This document shows, in pieces, positions 50,278 to 59,996 of a stretch of 64,000 nt of DNA. How positions within the stretch are numbered: the first letter of the stretch is position 1; each line of letters opens with the position of its first letter. Made by a program: the position numbers and the translations under genes. The notes under the pieces are model-generated. The model had not been told where the DNA came from. It saw only the letters and a program-made list of their open reading frames with translations, and did not search any database. Origin of the DNA: Streptomyces sp. PR69 (lineage in GTDB: Bacteria > Actinomycetota > Actinomycetes > Streptomycetales > Streptomycetaceae); NCBI RefSeq assembly GCF_026420845.1, contig NZ_JAOWCB010000006.1:1-64000 (forward strand). Reading direction: 5' to 3'.

Positions 50278-50655
50278 TGGCTTTCCCCACCCGCCCGCCC
50301 CTGACGTGTGGGGGCCCGGCGTGCCCCCACACCCCCGGCCCGGCGGCTTCCCACCGGAAGGGGACACCCGCCCCCGCGCCATGCCCCGGCGCCCCCGGCC
50401 CGGCGGCTCCGCGCCGTCAGCGGATACTCGCCCGCGCGGCGGCGCTCCCGCACCCGGCGCTCACACAGCGCCGGACCGCGGAGCGCCCCGCCGCTGTGCG
50501 CCGCGGAGACGAGCGGGCCGTCGCCGGCGGCCGGGCGGCGCTCCCGGCAGGGGAGCCGGCATGGACCGCGGCGGCGGCGCTTTTGGGCGGGCCGCCCGGG
50601 GCGGAGGGCTGGGCCGGGGTGCACGGGGCGCGGCACACGAGAGGAGGCGGGACGC
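50278..50655. other. GC-rich gap between the two permease genes
   Basis: 378 bases with no believable gene. cccccggcccggcggc is repeated (about 50331 and 50391) and runs of CCCCGC dominate. The ribosome site GAGGAGG for the next gene lies at its end. Confidence 0.5.
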
Positions 50656-51774
50656 ATGGGTGAGACCGTCGTGCGGGAGGCCGCCGGGGGCCGCGGCATA
50701 CGGCCCGCGGAGGGCGGCGGGATACGCCCCGCCGGGTACGGGATCGTGCGCTTCGCCGGGCGCGGGTCGTTTCTGGTGCACCGGCGGGCCGGGGTCGTCG
50801 CCTGCGGGCTGGCCGCCGTGCTCGCGGCCGTGTGCGTCGCCTACCTGTGCACCGGGGAGAGCTTCGTCGCGCCCGGCGAGGTCCTCAAGGTGGTCTTCGG
50901 GCAGCCCTCGCCCGACGAACTGGTCGTCGGCACGCTCCGGCTGCCCCGTATGACCGTCGGCGTCCTCGTCGGCCTCGCCTTCGGCGTCGCGGGCGCGCTG
51001 ATCCAGACCGTCGCCCGCAATCCGCTCGCCAGCCCCGACATCATCGGCATCAGCCAGGGCGCGAGCGCGGTGACCGTCGCCGCGCTGACGTTCGGGATCA
51101 CCTCGTACACGGTGCTGCCGTATCTGTCCGTCGCGGGCGGCATCCTCGCCGCGGCGCTGGTGTACGTGTTCGCCTGGCGCGGCGGACTGCACGCCGGCCG
51201 CTTCGTCCTCATCGGCCTCGGCTGCGCCATCGCGCTCCGCTCGGTCACCACCCTGCTGATGACCAAGGGGGACTATCTCGTCGCCCAGCAGGCGCAGATC
51301 TGGATGACCGGCTCGCTCAACGGCCGCGGCTGGGAGGAGGCCGCGCCGCTCGCCTGGACGCTGCTCGCGCTCACCCCCGCCGTGCTGTGGGCGGCCCGCG
51401 CCCAGCGGACCGCGTCCCTGGACGACGACACCGCGACCGCGCTGGGCGTCCGGCTTGGCCGGGTGCGGCTGGGGCTTGTGGCGCTCGGCGTCGTCCTCGC
51501 CTCCGTGGCGACCGGCGCGGCCGGCCCCGTCGACTTCGTGGCGCTGCTCGCGCCGCAGATCGCCCGCCGGCTGACCCGCACCGCGCAGCTCCCGCTGCGG
51601 AGCTCCGCGCTGCTGGGTGCGGTCATCGTCGTACTGGCCGATCTGCTGGCGCGCCGGCTGCTGTCGCCCACCGAGCTGCCGGTGGGCGTGCTCACGGCGG
51701 CCGTCGGCGCGCCCTATCTGATCTGGCTGATCGTCCGCAGCCGCACCGGCCGCACCGAAGGAGTCAAGGCGTGA
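50656..51774 (+). CDS. FecCD-type iron-siderophore permease 2
   Basis: A 372-residue permease, second half of the channel. [40 protein letters not shown] and [20 protein letters not shown] are the FecCD motifs. The N-terminal ~45 residues ([20 protein letters not shown]) are poorly conserved. It ends overlapping the ATPase gene by 4 bases (GTGA). Confidence 0.92.
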   Translation: MGETVVREAAGGRGIRPAEGGGIRPAGYGIVRFAGRGSFLVHRRAGVVACGLAAVLAAVCVAYLCTGESFVAPGEVLKVVFGQPSPDELVVGTLRLPRMTVGVLVGLAFGVAGALIQTVARNPLASPDIIGISQGASAVTVAALTFGITSYTVLPYLSVAGGILAAALVYVFAWRGGLHAGRFVLIGLGCAIALRSVTTLLMTKGDYLVAQQAQIWMTGSLNGRGWEEAAPLAWTLLALTPAVLWAARAQRTASLDDDTATALGVRLGRVRLGLVALGVVLASVATGAAGPVDFVALLAPQIARRLTRTAQLPLRSSALLGAVIVVLADLLARRLLSPTELPVGVLTAAVGAPYLIWLIVRSRTGRTEGVKA

Positions 51775-52703
51775 GCGACGTGAGCAGGCCGAGCAGCGCG
51801 AGCAAGCCGGGCAGCGGGCCGAGCAGCCGGCCGAGCGGGCTGAGCAGCGCGAGCGGGCTGAGCCGGCTGACCGCGCGCGAGCTGACGCTCGCCTACGAGG
51901 ACCGCACCGTCGTCGACGGGCTCGATCTCGCGATCCCCGACGGCCGGGTGACGGTCATCGTCGGACCGAACGCCTGCGGCAAGTCCACCACCCTGCGCGC
52001 CCTCGGCCGGCTGCTCAAGCCCCGCAGCGGGGCGGTTCTGCTGGACGGCCGGGAGCTGGCCCGGATACCGACGAAGAAGATCGCGCAATCCGTCGGGCTG
52101 CTGCCCCAGTCGCCGGTCGCCCCGGAGGCGATCACCGTCGCCGATCTGGTCTCCCGCGGCCGCCAGCCCCACCAGCACTGGTGGCAGCAGTGGTCGGCAC
52201 AGGACGAGCGCGCGGTGACGGACGCCATGGCGCGTACGGACGTCACCGCGCTCGCCGACCGCCCCGTGGACGAACTCTCGGGCGGCCAGCGCCAGCGCGT
52301 ATGGATCGCGATGGCGCTCGCACAGGAGACCGATCTCCTCCTCCTCGACGAGCCGACGACCTTCCTCGACATCTCCCACCAGGTCGAGGTGCTGGATCTG
52401 ATCCGGCAGCTCAACTGCGAACGCGGCCGCACCGTCGTCGCCGTGCTGCACGACCTCAACCAGGCCGCCCGCTACGCCGACCACCTCGTCGCCATGAAGG
52501 CGGGCCGCATCGTCGCCGAGGGCCCGCCGCGGGACATCGTCACGGCGGAGCTCGTACGGGAGGTGTTCGGGCTTGACTCCGTGGTCGTCCCGGACCCGGT
52601 GACGGGCTCCCCGCTGGTCGTGCCCGGCGCGCCCTACTCCCCCAAGTCCCCCGAATCACCACCCCCCGCCCCGTCCCCTGAAGAAAGGCAGCCGACCGCA
52701 TGA
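51771..52703 (+). CDS. Iron-siderophore ABC transporter ATPase
   Basis: A 310-residue ABC protein. Walker A is GPNACGKST, the signature [18 protein letters not shown], Walker [10 protein letters not shown], and H-loop VLHDLNQA. The first ~30 residues are Ser/Gly-rich ([20 protein letters not shown]). It powers the two permeases. GTG 51771 overlaps the permease stop; it overlaps the binding-protein gene by 4 bases. Confidence 0.94.
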   Translation: MSDVSRPSSASKPGSGPSSRPSGLSSASGLSRLTARELTLAYEDRTVVDGLDLAIPDGRVTVIVGPNACGKSTTLRALGRLLKPRSGAVLLDGRELARIPTKKIAQSVGLLPQSPVAPEAITVADLVSRGRQPHQHWWQQWSAQDERAVTDAMARTDVTALADRPVDELSGGQRQRVWIAMALAQETDLLLLDEPTTFLDISHQVEVLDLIRQLNCERGRTVVAVLHDLNQAARYADHLVAMKAGRIVAEGPPRDIVTAELVREVFGLDSVVVPDPVTGSPLVVPGAPYSPKSPESPPPAPSPEERQPTA

Positions 52704-53725
52704 ACAGCATGATCGGCACCGCTCGCCGCCCCCGCCGCCGCGGCCTCCTCGCGGGCTCCCTCGCCCTCGCCGCCGCCTTCGCCCTCTCCGCCTGCGGCGG
52801 CTCGGGCGGCTCGGGCGGCTCCGGCGGCTCCGGCGGGTCGGACTCCGCCGGCAAGTCCGGCGAGGGCAAGCCCGCCACGCACACCGTGAAGACCGCGATG
52901 GGCGACGTCGAGGTGGTCGACGCCCCGAAGCGCGTCGTCGTCCTCGACACCGCCGAGCTGGACTCCGCCCTCACGCTCGGCGTGAAGCCCGTGGGCGCCA
53001 CCCACACCGACACCGAGTCCGGCTTTCTGAGCTATCTGCCCCAGGACCGGGTCGCGGGCATCAAGGACCTCGGCGAGATGATGACGCCCAACATGGAGGC
53101 CATCGCCGCGCTCAAGCCGGATCTGATCCTCACCAGCAAGGTCCGCCACGGCGACAAGTACAACGAGCTGAAGCAGATCGCCCCGACCGTGATGACGGAG
53201 ACCACCGGCGCTCCCTGGAAGGAGAACTTCCAGCTGCACGCCGACGCCCTCGGCAAGAAGGACGAGGCGAAGAAGGTCGTCGACGCCTACGCCGCGCACG
53301 CCGCCGAGGTGACGAAGGCGCTGGGCGGGACGGAGAAGGCGGCCGCCACCGAGGTCAACGTGGTGCGGTTCGTCGAAGGCGCGGACATCCGCATCTACGG
53401 CAAGCAGAACTACATCGCCTCGGTCCTCGCCGACGTCGGCCTGGGCCGCCCGGCCGTCACGGACAAGGCCGAGGACGGCTTCTCGTACGACGTGAGCCCC
53501 GAGAAGATCGATCTCGCGGACGCGGACGTCATCTTCCACTCCACCTACGGCGACCCGAAGAAGGCGAAGCAGACGCAGACGCTTGAGAGCGGTCTGTGGA
53601 AGGGCATGCAGGCGGTCAAGGACGGCAAGGTCTTCGCCGTCGAGGACCAGCTGTGGATCCAGGGCATCGGCTACACCGCCGCCAACAAGATCCTCGACGA
53701 GCTCCAGGCACATCTGGCCAAGTAA
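52700..53725 (+). CDS. Siderophore-binding lipoprotein (SBP)
   Basis: A 341-residue lipoprotein with lipobox AFALSAC, a [11 protein letters not shown] linker, then a type III binding protein domain ([60 protein letters not shown]). It captures ferric siderophore outside the membrane and feeds the importer. It is the last gene, unusual only in coming after the permeases and ATPase. A hairpin follows. Confidence 0.93.
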   Translation: MNSMIGTARRPRRRGLLAGSLALAAAFALSACGGSGGSGGSGGSGGSDSAGKSGEGKPATHTVKTAMGDVEVVDAPKRVVVLDTAELDSALTLGVKPVGATHTDTESGFLSYLPQDRVAGIKDLGEMMTPNMEAIAALKPDLILTSKVRHGDKYNELKQIAPTVMTETTGAPWKENFQLHADALGKKDEAKKVVDAYAAHAAEVTKALGGTEKAAATEVNVVRFVEGADIRIYGKQNYIASVLADVGLGRPAVTDKAEDGFSYDVSPEKIDLADADVIFHSTYGDPKKAKQTQTLESGLWKGMQAVKDGKVFAVEDQLWIQGIGYTAANKILDELQAHLAK

Positions 53726-53743
53726 CCAGGTGACGAGGCAAAA

Positions 53744-53778
53744 GGCAGCCCGCGGAGGTGATACTCCGGCGGGCTGCC
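53744..53778 (+). terminator. Hairpin ending the siderophore-importer operon
   Basis: GGCAGCCCGC (53744-53753) pairs with GCGGGCTGCC (53769-53778), with an inner GGAG/CTCC stem and one bulge. It lies 18 bases after the last gene. Confidence 0.75.
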
Positions 53779-53848
53779 TGGCTCGTCCCCCTCCCGCGAT
53801 CGGACACAGAGGGCGAGCCGCGTCAGGGGCTGCTTACCGGCTGTCCGG

Positions 53849-54214
53849 TTACCGGCTGTCCAGCGGCGTGGCCTTGTGGCAGGCGCACGCGCACCGGAGC
53901 GCGCACAGCGGCGGCTCACCAGGGCGGCGGGCGCCCCCGGGGTAGACGTCCTGCGGGTGGCAGAAGGAGTGCTCGCCCGTCTCGCACTCCCCGGACCGGC
54001 CCGTACGCTCCGCGTCCGCCCGCACCTGGACGACCGTGCGCGACGCGTTCACCGCACTCACCACCCGCCTCCCGTGGTGCAGCGGCGGCACCGGCAGGCG
54101 GGCCACGCCAGCGACAGCGGCACCGGCCGTGACCGGCCCGGCCGCACCGTCACCGGCGCGGATGCCTCCGCCCGCCGACCGCCCGTACCGGGTGCGAATA
54201 TCAGTCGGAGCCAT
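53849..54214 (-). CDS. Small cysteine-rich hypothetical protein
   Basis: A 121-residue product from ATG 54214 (no ribosome site). The C-terminal third has seven cysteines (SGECETGEHSFCHP, PLCALRCACACHKA), a pattern that could bind metal. The stretch VVSAVNASRTVVQVRADAER before it looks coding, while the first ~50 residues are weak. The start might be internal. It is not recognised. Confidence 0.5.
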   Translation of the reverse strand: MAPTDIRTRYGRSAGGGIRAGDGAAGPVTAGAAVAGVARLPVPPLHHGRRVVSAVNASRTVVQVRADAERTGRSGECETGEHSFCHPQDVYPGGARRPGEPPLCALRCACACHKATPLDSR

Positions 54215-54305
54215 GCGGTGATCCGGGGGATAAGGTCTGCCATGTCGACGCCACCGGCGTATAGCGACGTGCGTGCACCCTTTCGGGTCCGGGTGACGGC
54301 GGCGG

Positions 54306-55391
54306 TCAGCGCCTCCGCGCCCGCCACACCAGGAACAGCGCGGAGGCGATGGCCGCGCCCCGCACCACCCACGGCCAGGCGCCGGCCAGCACCTCCCGCA
54401 TGCCGTCCTCCGGGATCGGCTCGCCCCAGCGGCCGTCCGCCCGGCCCCAGAGCCAGACGACCGCGGCGGCCGCGACGGCACCCGGCAGTCCGAGCACGGC
54501 CCACTTCGCCTGCGTACGGGTGAGAGTCCGGGAGCCGTAAGCGAACAGCCAGCCCAGGCCGAGGGCCAGCCAGGAGCCGGACACCGCGCCGACCACCAGC
54601 AGCGCGGCGGCCAGCAGCAGGAGGGGACTGCTCAGCCGGAACCCGGACAGCAGGCGTCGGCGGCGCGACGCCGGAGCGGCCCGGTCCTCCTCGGCCTCCC
54701 CAGCCTCCTCGGGCGTCTCCTCTGCCGTCTCCTTTTCGAGGTCCTTCGGCGGCGGGGGCTTGAGCAGCTCCGGCACCTCCACCCCGCCGACGAAGCCGCT
54801 CACCGCGTCCCCCGGCCCGCCGAACGGGCCCGGCTCGATCCGCCACCAGTCCGGCTCGGAACCGGCGGGGCCCAGCTCGTCCATGCCCGCCAAATGCGGC
54901 GGAGACGCGGCGGCCGGACGTGCCGGCGGCGGGGACGCCGGCGACCTGCGGGGCCGGGGGATGCGGCGGCGGGTGCGCTGCCCCGGAAGGGCGCCCCGGG
55001 GCGGCGCGAAGCCGTCGGCTGCCGGGCCGGGCGGCGCTACGGGACCTCGCTCGCGCTCCTGCGACGGCGCCGGGCCCGCGGCCGCAGGTCCGCCGGCCGA
55101 CAATCCACCGGTCGCCGAACTGCCAGCCACCGAACCACCGGCCGCCGAACCGCCGGCCGACAATCCACCGGCCGCCGACGCGACGACCTCGTCCGGCGTG
55201 CCGATCCGGCCCAGGATGCGCTGCACCGCCGACGGGCTGTCCCCGCCCGCCCCCGACCGACGCCGGTCGATCTCCTCCCGCAACGACGCCACCAGCCGCA
55301 TCCGGTCGCCCGACGGCAGCTGATGCCGCTGCGCCAGATCGCCGACACGGCTCAGATAGTCGTAGACGAGCTTGTCGCTCTCGATCCCCAC
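54306..55391 (-). CDS. HAAS-type signalling-domain membrane protein
   Basis: A 361-residue protein from GTG 55391. The N-terminal LSRVGDLAQRHQLPSGDRMR with LVASLREEIDRRR is the HAAS/permease-prefix helical domain; a ~130-residue Pro/Ala/Gly linker with SAGG repeats follows; the C-terminus has four membrane segments. TACCTT on the minus strand (55404-55399) is 7 bases before the GTG with no ribosome site, so it may be leaderless. It is divergent from the helicase-like gene with a 39-base gap. Function unknown. Confidence 0.72.
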   Translation of the reverse strand: MGIESDKLVYDYLSRVGDLAQRHQLPSGDRMRLVASLREEIDRRRSGAGGDSPSAVQRILGRIGTPDEVVASAAGGLSAGGSAAGGSVAGSSATGGLSAGGPAAAGPAPSQERERGPVAPPGPAADGFAPPRGALPGQRTRRRIPRPRRSPASPPPARPAAASPPHLAGMDELGPAGSEPDWWRIEPGPFGGPGDAVSGFVGGVEVPELLKPPPPKDLEKETAEETPEEAGEAEEDRAAPASRRRRLLSGFRLSSPLLLLAAALLVVGAVSGSWLALGLGWLFAYGSRTLTRTQAKWAVLGLPGAVAAAAVVWLWGRADGRWGEPIPEDGMREVLAGAWPWVVRGAAIASALFLVWRARRR

Positions 55392-55430
55392 AGGCTCGAA
55401 GGTAGCGTTCCAGCGGCTACCGTGGGGCGG

Positions 55431-58145
55431 ATGGGGACCATGCCCGATGCAAGCAGTCCGCACACCGGCGACCGCTCCGAAGCGAGCGGCCCGGACGGCA
55501 CGCAGCCGCCCGGCCGGTCCGGCACAAGCAGCCCGCGCACCCTCGCCGAGGCCCTGCGGGCCGGCGGCGAGGAGGGCCTCGCCGCTCTGCTGCGCGCCCG
55601 CCCCGACCTGCTGACCCCGGTGCCGACCGATCTGACGCAGCTCGCCACACGGGCGGCGACCCGCGCCTCGGTCGTACGCGCCCTGGAACGCCTCGACCGG
55701 TTCACGCTGCAGACCGCGGAGGCGCTGGCCGTGGCCCCGGACCCCGCCCCGTACGACACGCTGCTCGCGCTCCTCGGCGGGGACGACGGCGACCCGGCGG
55801 TCGCCGCCGCCCTGCCGGACGCCGTGGCCGTGCTGCGCCGACAGGCTCTGGCATGGGGCGGCGACGACCGGCTGCGGCTGGTGCGCACGGCGCGCGAACT
55901 GCTCGCGCCGTCCCCCGCCCGGCCGTCCCCCACCGGCCTCGGCCCGACGGTCGCCGAGGCGGCGTCCGGCATGTCGCCAGGCCGCCTCCAGGAGATCCTC
56001 GCGGCGACGGGGCTGCCCGCCACCCATGACCCGGTCTCCGCGGTGGCGGCGCTGACGGAGCTGTTCACCGACCGTACGCGGATGGCGCGGCTGCTGGACA
56101 CGGCCCCGTCCGAGGCGCTCGCCGTGCTGGACCGGCTGGTGTGGGGGCCGCCGTACGGGGAGGTGACCGCCGACCCCGCGCCGCCGGTGCGCTGGCTGCG
56201 CGACCGGGGGCTGCTGCTGCCCGCCTCGCCGCGCACGGTGGTGCTGCCGCGTGAGGCGGCCCTGCATCTGCGGGCGGGGCGCGCCTGCCGGACGCCGGAG
56301 CCTGCGCCGCCGGCGGTCAGGGCCAGGGCGGAACACCGTCCACAGGTTGTGGACAGCACCGCGGCGGGGCAGGCGTACACGGCGCTGTCGACGGTCGAGG
56401 AGCTGCTGAAGGAGTGGCACGAGGGCGGACCCGCCGTACTGCGGGCGGGCGGTCTGTCCGTACGGGACCTCAAGCGCACGGCCGCGGCGCTCGACGTCAC
56501 CGAGCCGCTGGCCGCCTTCTGGCTCGAACTGGCGTATGGCGCGGGCCTGCTGGCCTCCGACGGGGAGCCGGACGAGCGCTATGCGCCGACCCCCGCGTAC
56601 GACGAGTGGCTGGAGCTGCCCGCCGCCGACCGGTGGGCCCGCCTCGCCGCCTCCTGGCTGGCCGCGACCCGTACGCCGGGCCTGGTCGGAACCCAGGACG
56701 CCAAGGGCCGCACCCTCGCCGCTCTCGGCCCCGACCTCGACCGCTCCGCCGCGCCCGAGGTGCGCCGCCGGGTTCTGGGACTCCTCGCCGCCCTCCCGGC
56801 GGGCGCGGCCCCCGACCCGGAGACGGTGCTCGCCCGGCTGCGCTGGGAACGCCCCCTGCGCGGCGGCGGCCCGCAGAGCCCCACAGCCGCGCAGCCGCAG
56901 GACCCGCAGCGCCCGGCGGCCGTCCCGCCCCCGGCCGACCTCCGCTCCCGCCTCGCATCCTGGACCCTCCAGGAGGCCGAGCTGCTGGGCTTCACCGGCC
57001 GCGGCGCGCTCGCGACGCACGCGCGCGTGCTGCTGGGCCTCCCGCCGACGCCCGACGCCACGACCGGCCTGCCCGGCGGCTCCGTACCCGCGGCAGGACC
57101 GGACTCCGCCTCCACAACACACGCGCCAGGCGCGGCATGGTCCGGCGCACCCACCCCCGCGCCCCCGGCACCCGTCGCCGCCGACCCCGGGACGCTCCTC
57201 AAGCTCGCCGCGGACGCACTCGCCCCGCTCCTCCCCGAGCCGCTGGACCATGTCCTCCTCCAGGCGGACCTCACCGCCGTCGCGCCCGGCCCCCTTCAGC
57301 GGCCCCTCGCCGAGACTCTCTCCGTCCTCGCGGACGTGGAGTCGAAGGGCGGGGCGACCGTCTACCGCTTCACCCCCGGCTCCGTACGGCGCGCGCTGGA
57401 CGCCGGAAAGTCCGCGTCCGATCTGCACGCCTTCCTCGCCGCGCACTCCCGCACCCCCGTACCGCAGCCGCTGAGCTATCTCATCGACGACGTGGCCCGC
57501 CGCCACGGCCATCTGCGCATTGGCGCGGCCGGGGCCTATGTACGCTGCGACGACGACGCGCTCCTCGGCGAGATCCTCGCCGACCGCCGCTCGGCGGGGC
57601 TGCGGCTGCGCCGGCTCGCCCCCACCGTGCTGGCCGCCCAGGCGGACCCGGCGGCGCTCCTCGAAGCGCTGCGCTCCATGGGCTACGCCCCGGCGGCCGA
57701 GTCCGCGGAGGGCGATGTGCTGATCACCCGCGCCCACGCCCGCCGCACGCCGCCCCGCACCCCTCCCGCCCCCGTCCCGGACGGCCCGCCCGTCCCGGAC
57801 GACGCCCTGCTCACCTCGGCGGTACGGGCGATCAGGGCGGGCGACCTGGCGGCCACCGTCGTCCGCAAACCGGCCCCCGCGCCCGAGCGGCCCGCCCGCC
57901 CGGCCGAGCTGCCCCGCACCACCTCGGCCGAGACCCTGGCCACCGTGCAGGCGGCGGCGCTGACCGGCTCCGCCGTCTGGATCGGCTATGTCAACGCCGA
58001 CGGCGCGGCCAGCCAGCGCGTGGTCGCACCGGTCCGGGTGGAGGGCGGCTTCGTCACCGCGTACGACCACACCGCGGACGAGGTCCGCACCTTCGCCCTG
58101 CACCGCATCACGGGCGTCGCGGAACTCGCCGACGACGCCACCTGA
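55431..58145 (+). CDS. Helicase-associated WYL-like protein (Helicase_C_3 type)
   Basis: A 904-residue protein. TLAEALRAGGEEGLAALLRA and TRASVVRALERLDRFTLQTAE begin the XPB/Ssl2-like N-terminal domain; LDHVLLQADLTAVAPGPLQR with VLADVESKGGATVYRF is the PF13625 (Helicase_C_3) signature; the C-terminus (AVWIGYVNADGAASQRVVAP, FVTAYDHTADEVRTFALHRI) is a WYL domain. No helicase motor is present. Usually found beside the XPB helicase, with which it may work in DNA repair. TACCGT (55418-55423) lies 7 bases before ATG 55431, leaderless candidate. It is separated from XPB (60732) by ~2.6 kb. Confidence 0.88.
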   Translation: MGTMPDASSPHTGDRSEASGPDGTQPPGRSGTSSPRTLAEALRAGGEEGLAALLRARPDLLTPVPTDLTQLATRAATRASVVRALERLDRFTLQTAEALAVAPDPAPYDTLLALLGGDDGDPAVAAALPDAVAVLRRQALAWGGDDRLRLVRTARELLAPSPARPSPTGLGPTVAEAASGMSPGRLQEILAATGLPATHDPVSAVAALTELFTDRTRMARLLDTAPSEALAVLDRLVWGPPYGEVTADPAPPVRWLRDRGLLLPASPRTVVLPREAALHLRAGRACRTPEPAPPAVRARAEHRPQVVDSTAAGQAYTALSTVEELLKEWHEGGPAVLRAGGLSVRDLKRTAAALDVTEPLAAFWLELAYGAGLLASDGEPDERYAPTPAYDEWLELPAADRWARLAASWLAATRTPGLVGTQDAKGRTLAALGPDLDRSAAPEVRRRVLGLLAALPAGAAPDPETVLARLRWERPLRGGGPQSPTAAQPQDPQRPAAVPPPADLRSRLASWTLQEAELLGFTGRGALATHARVLLGLPPTPDATTGLPGGSVPAAGPDSASTTHAPGAAWSGAPTPAPPAPVAADPGTLLKLAADALAPLLPEPLDHVLLQADLTAVAPGPLQRPLAETLSVLADVESKGGATVYRFTPGSVRRALDAGKSASDLHAFLAAHSRTPVPQPLSYLIDDVARRHGHLRIGAAGAYVRCDDDALLGEILADRRSAGLRLRRLAPTVLAAQADPAALLEALRSMGYAPAAESAEGDVLITRAHARRTPPRTPPAPVPDGPPVPDDALLTSAVRAIRAGDLAATVVRKPAPAPERPARPAELPRTTSAETLATVQAAALTGSAVWIGYVNADGAASQRVVAPVRVEGGFVTAYDHTADEVRTFALHRITGVAELADDAT

Positions 58146-58171
58146 CGCCGGCGGACGACCGCCCTCGGGCG

Positions 58172-58402
58172 CTACGTGCACCGCGGGCACCGGCATGGAG
58201 GCCATGCGGAGGACGTCATGGACGCCAGGCTCTCCGTACTGCGGACGACTCTTTCGGCGCTCCACGTACGCCCGCCGTCCCGGGACACCCGAAGGGGCAG
58301 CAACGGCTGTCCCGGCTCTGCGGCGCCGCGCGCGCTGTCCCTGCCGGCCACCGCCACCGGCACCGGCACGGGTGCGAGGCTGTATCGCGTGGGTTCGATC
58401 AT
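58172..58402 (-). CDS. Small hypothetical protein antisense to the helicase-like gene's 3' gap
   Basis: A 76-residue product from ATG 58402 (MIEPTRYSLAPVPVPVAVAG). The middle PLLPLRVSRDGGRTWSAERV and tail PPCRCPRCT look coding. It starts 62 bases beyond the XRE-TPR stop on the same strand. Family not known. Confidence 0.42.
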   Translation of the reverse strand: MIEPTRYSLAPVPVPVAVAGRDSARGAAEPGQPLLPLRVSRDGGRTWSAERVVRSTESLASMTSSAWPPCRCPRCT

Positions 58403-58463
58403 GTATGGATCGTGGTGCAGATCCACCCCCGGTCACAGGGACGGAACGTCCTGCTTTCGCAGG

Positions 58464-59678
58464 CTAGTTGGCGACTCCCAGAAACTCGGCGAGCCGCCGG
58501 AGCCCTGGGGGACGCGTCGGCCCGTTCCACAGATCGGTGACGACCGCCACTGCCAGGGTGTGATGCCGCATCCACCCCGGAGCCACACGGCGCAGGCCCT
58601 GCAGCGCCCGTACGGCTCCTGCCGCATCCCCCGTGTCAGCGTGTGCGCGGGCAACGTCCAGCAGCAGCCAGGTCCGCCATGAGGAAGGGGTGTCCCTGCT
58701 CAGCCTTATGCCCCTGGCCAGCGCCAGGGCTTCCTCGGGCCGCTCATGCTGGACAGCGAGACGCACTCGCTCAATCCGTACGGACGACCGGCTGAAGACC
58801 GACACCAGCTTGCCGTCGACAGGCGGCGGCAGCCTGGCCAGACGGCCCGCGGCTCTCTCCGCCTCCAGCATCATCGCCTTGGCCGTCGCGTAGTCGTCAC
58901 TTCTCGCGTATGTCGTGGCGGCCGACATGAGCAAGCCGCCCCAGACCCGGACACCTTGCGCCGTGCCCGTGTGCTTCCGCTCCACGACGTCCGCGGCGTG
59001 CACCGCTAGATTGCGTGCATCGTCGAGTCGCGCTTGCCGTTGGTACGCCCACGCAACCGAATTCGACACCATCGGCCCGAGCAGGGCGTCCGACGACTGC
59101 TCGGCGGCGGTGTTGGCGCGCTCCAGCGCCGACAGGGCCAGGTCGGTTTTTCCAAGCCGGATCGCCAGATGCCCGCCCAGCTGCAACGCCTTGCCGAGGG
59201 CGGCTTGGCCCGACGCCCGCTGATCCGCATTCCCCACGGCTGCCAGAAGGCGGGCGTCACCGATGATCCCCGGCAGCACCTCCATAAGCCGGCCGAAGTC
59301 CGCGGCGTGGTACAGCGTCCAGCCATCCGCGAGTTCGGCCCGCAGCAGGGGCAGAGACAGCTGCTCGACGCCTGTCGGCTCCACAGGAGGCGCGAACAGC
59401 GGAGGCACGATCGCCCTCCGCACGGCGACGAGCTGAGGCGGGTCGGCGTCGCCGCTGGACGGCACCCCCGGCGGGTCTCCCAGCAGAGCGGTCAACTCCA
59501 CCCCCAGCCCTTTGGCCAGCGCATGAAGCGTCGGCAGCCGCGCACTATGGGTTCGGTGCTGCTCAAGCTTGCGGACCACGTCAGCGGAAACGCCGGAACG
59601 TTCTGCCAGCCCCTCCTGCGTGAGGTCGGCAAGACGCCGCAGCCTTGCCAGGCGGTCACCCAGGTGCGCAGTAGCCAT
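58464..59678 (-). CDS. XRE regulator with TPR-like C-terminal domain
   Basis: A 404-residue protein. Residues ~5-70 form an HTH (LARLRRLADLTQEGLAERSG, VVRKLEQHRTHSARLP), the rest are TPR-like helices (ALSALERANTAAEQSSDALL, YARSDDYATAKAMMLEAERA, RAHADTGDAAGAVRALQGLR), as in Streptomyces NsdA/AfsR-like regulators that act in signalling or development. ATG 59678. It is the main gene of the accessory insertion between the helicase-like gene and XPB. A possible promoter region lies in 59679-59996. Confidence 0.87.
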   Translation of the reverse strand: MATAHLGDRLARLRRLADLTQEGLAERSGVSADVVRKLEQHRTHSARLPTLHALAKGLGVELTALLGDPPGVPSSGDADPPQLVAVRRAIVPPLFAPPVEPTGVEQLSLPLLRAELADGWTLYHAADFGRLMEVLPGIIGDARLLAAVGNADQRASGQAALGKALQLGGHLAIRLGKTDLALSALERANTAAEQSSDALLGPMVSNSVAWAYQRQARLDDARNLAVHAADVVERKHTGTAQGVRVWGGLLMSAATTYARSDDYATAKAMMLEAERAAGRLARLPPPVDGKLVSVFSRSSVRIERVRLAVQHERPEEALALARGIRLSRDTPSSWRTWLLLDVARAHADTGDAAGAVRALQGLRRVAPGWMRHHTLAVAVVTDLWNGPTRPPGLRRLAEFLGVAN

Positions 59679-59996
59679 GCTCAGAAGCTACGCCCGCAGC
59701 CGACCGCGACGACACCGGCTTGGCAACACCCACCCGGCCGCAGGGTGTCGTCGCGGCCCGATTCCAAACAGATCAGATTCCCCCTCCTCAATACCTGAGG
59801 GAAGCAATGATGCATATGCCACAGAGTATCTGGAGCCATAATGACAACACGGGCGCCGAGCAATCTCCATTCGGGACCGCCCGCCCATTCAAACGACTCC
59901 ATTAATAGGAAGCCCTAGCAATTCGTTGATAAATGAATCAACGGCTAGGGATCGACTGAAGAAATATCAGGACCAGCACCGAAAAGAACAACGGCC
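59679..59996. other. Lower-GC intergenic region with nested inverted repeat
   Basis: 318 bases. The part 59890-59960 is clearly less GC-rich than the surroundings. CCCTAG (59913-59918) pairs with CTAGGG (59945-59950) and inside it GTTGAT (59925-59930) pairs with ATCAAC (59937-59942). The element could be an operator, attenuator or remnant recombination site; no tRNA or integrase is near. Confidence 0.55.

Noticed and set aside
49305..50382. Long minus-strand open frames opposite the permease genes
   Set aside because: Histidine/arginine-rich shadows of membrane-protein codons with no motif.
54306..58436. Very long minus-strand open frame (~1,376 codons) opposite the helicase-like gene
   Set aside because: Only its first part (54306-55391) has protein character; the rest is the GC-rich shadow of the plus-strand gene 55431-58145.
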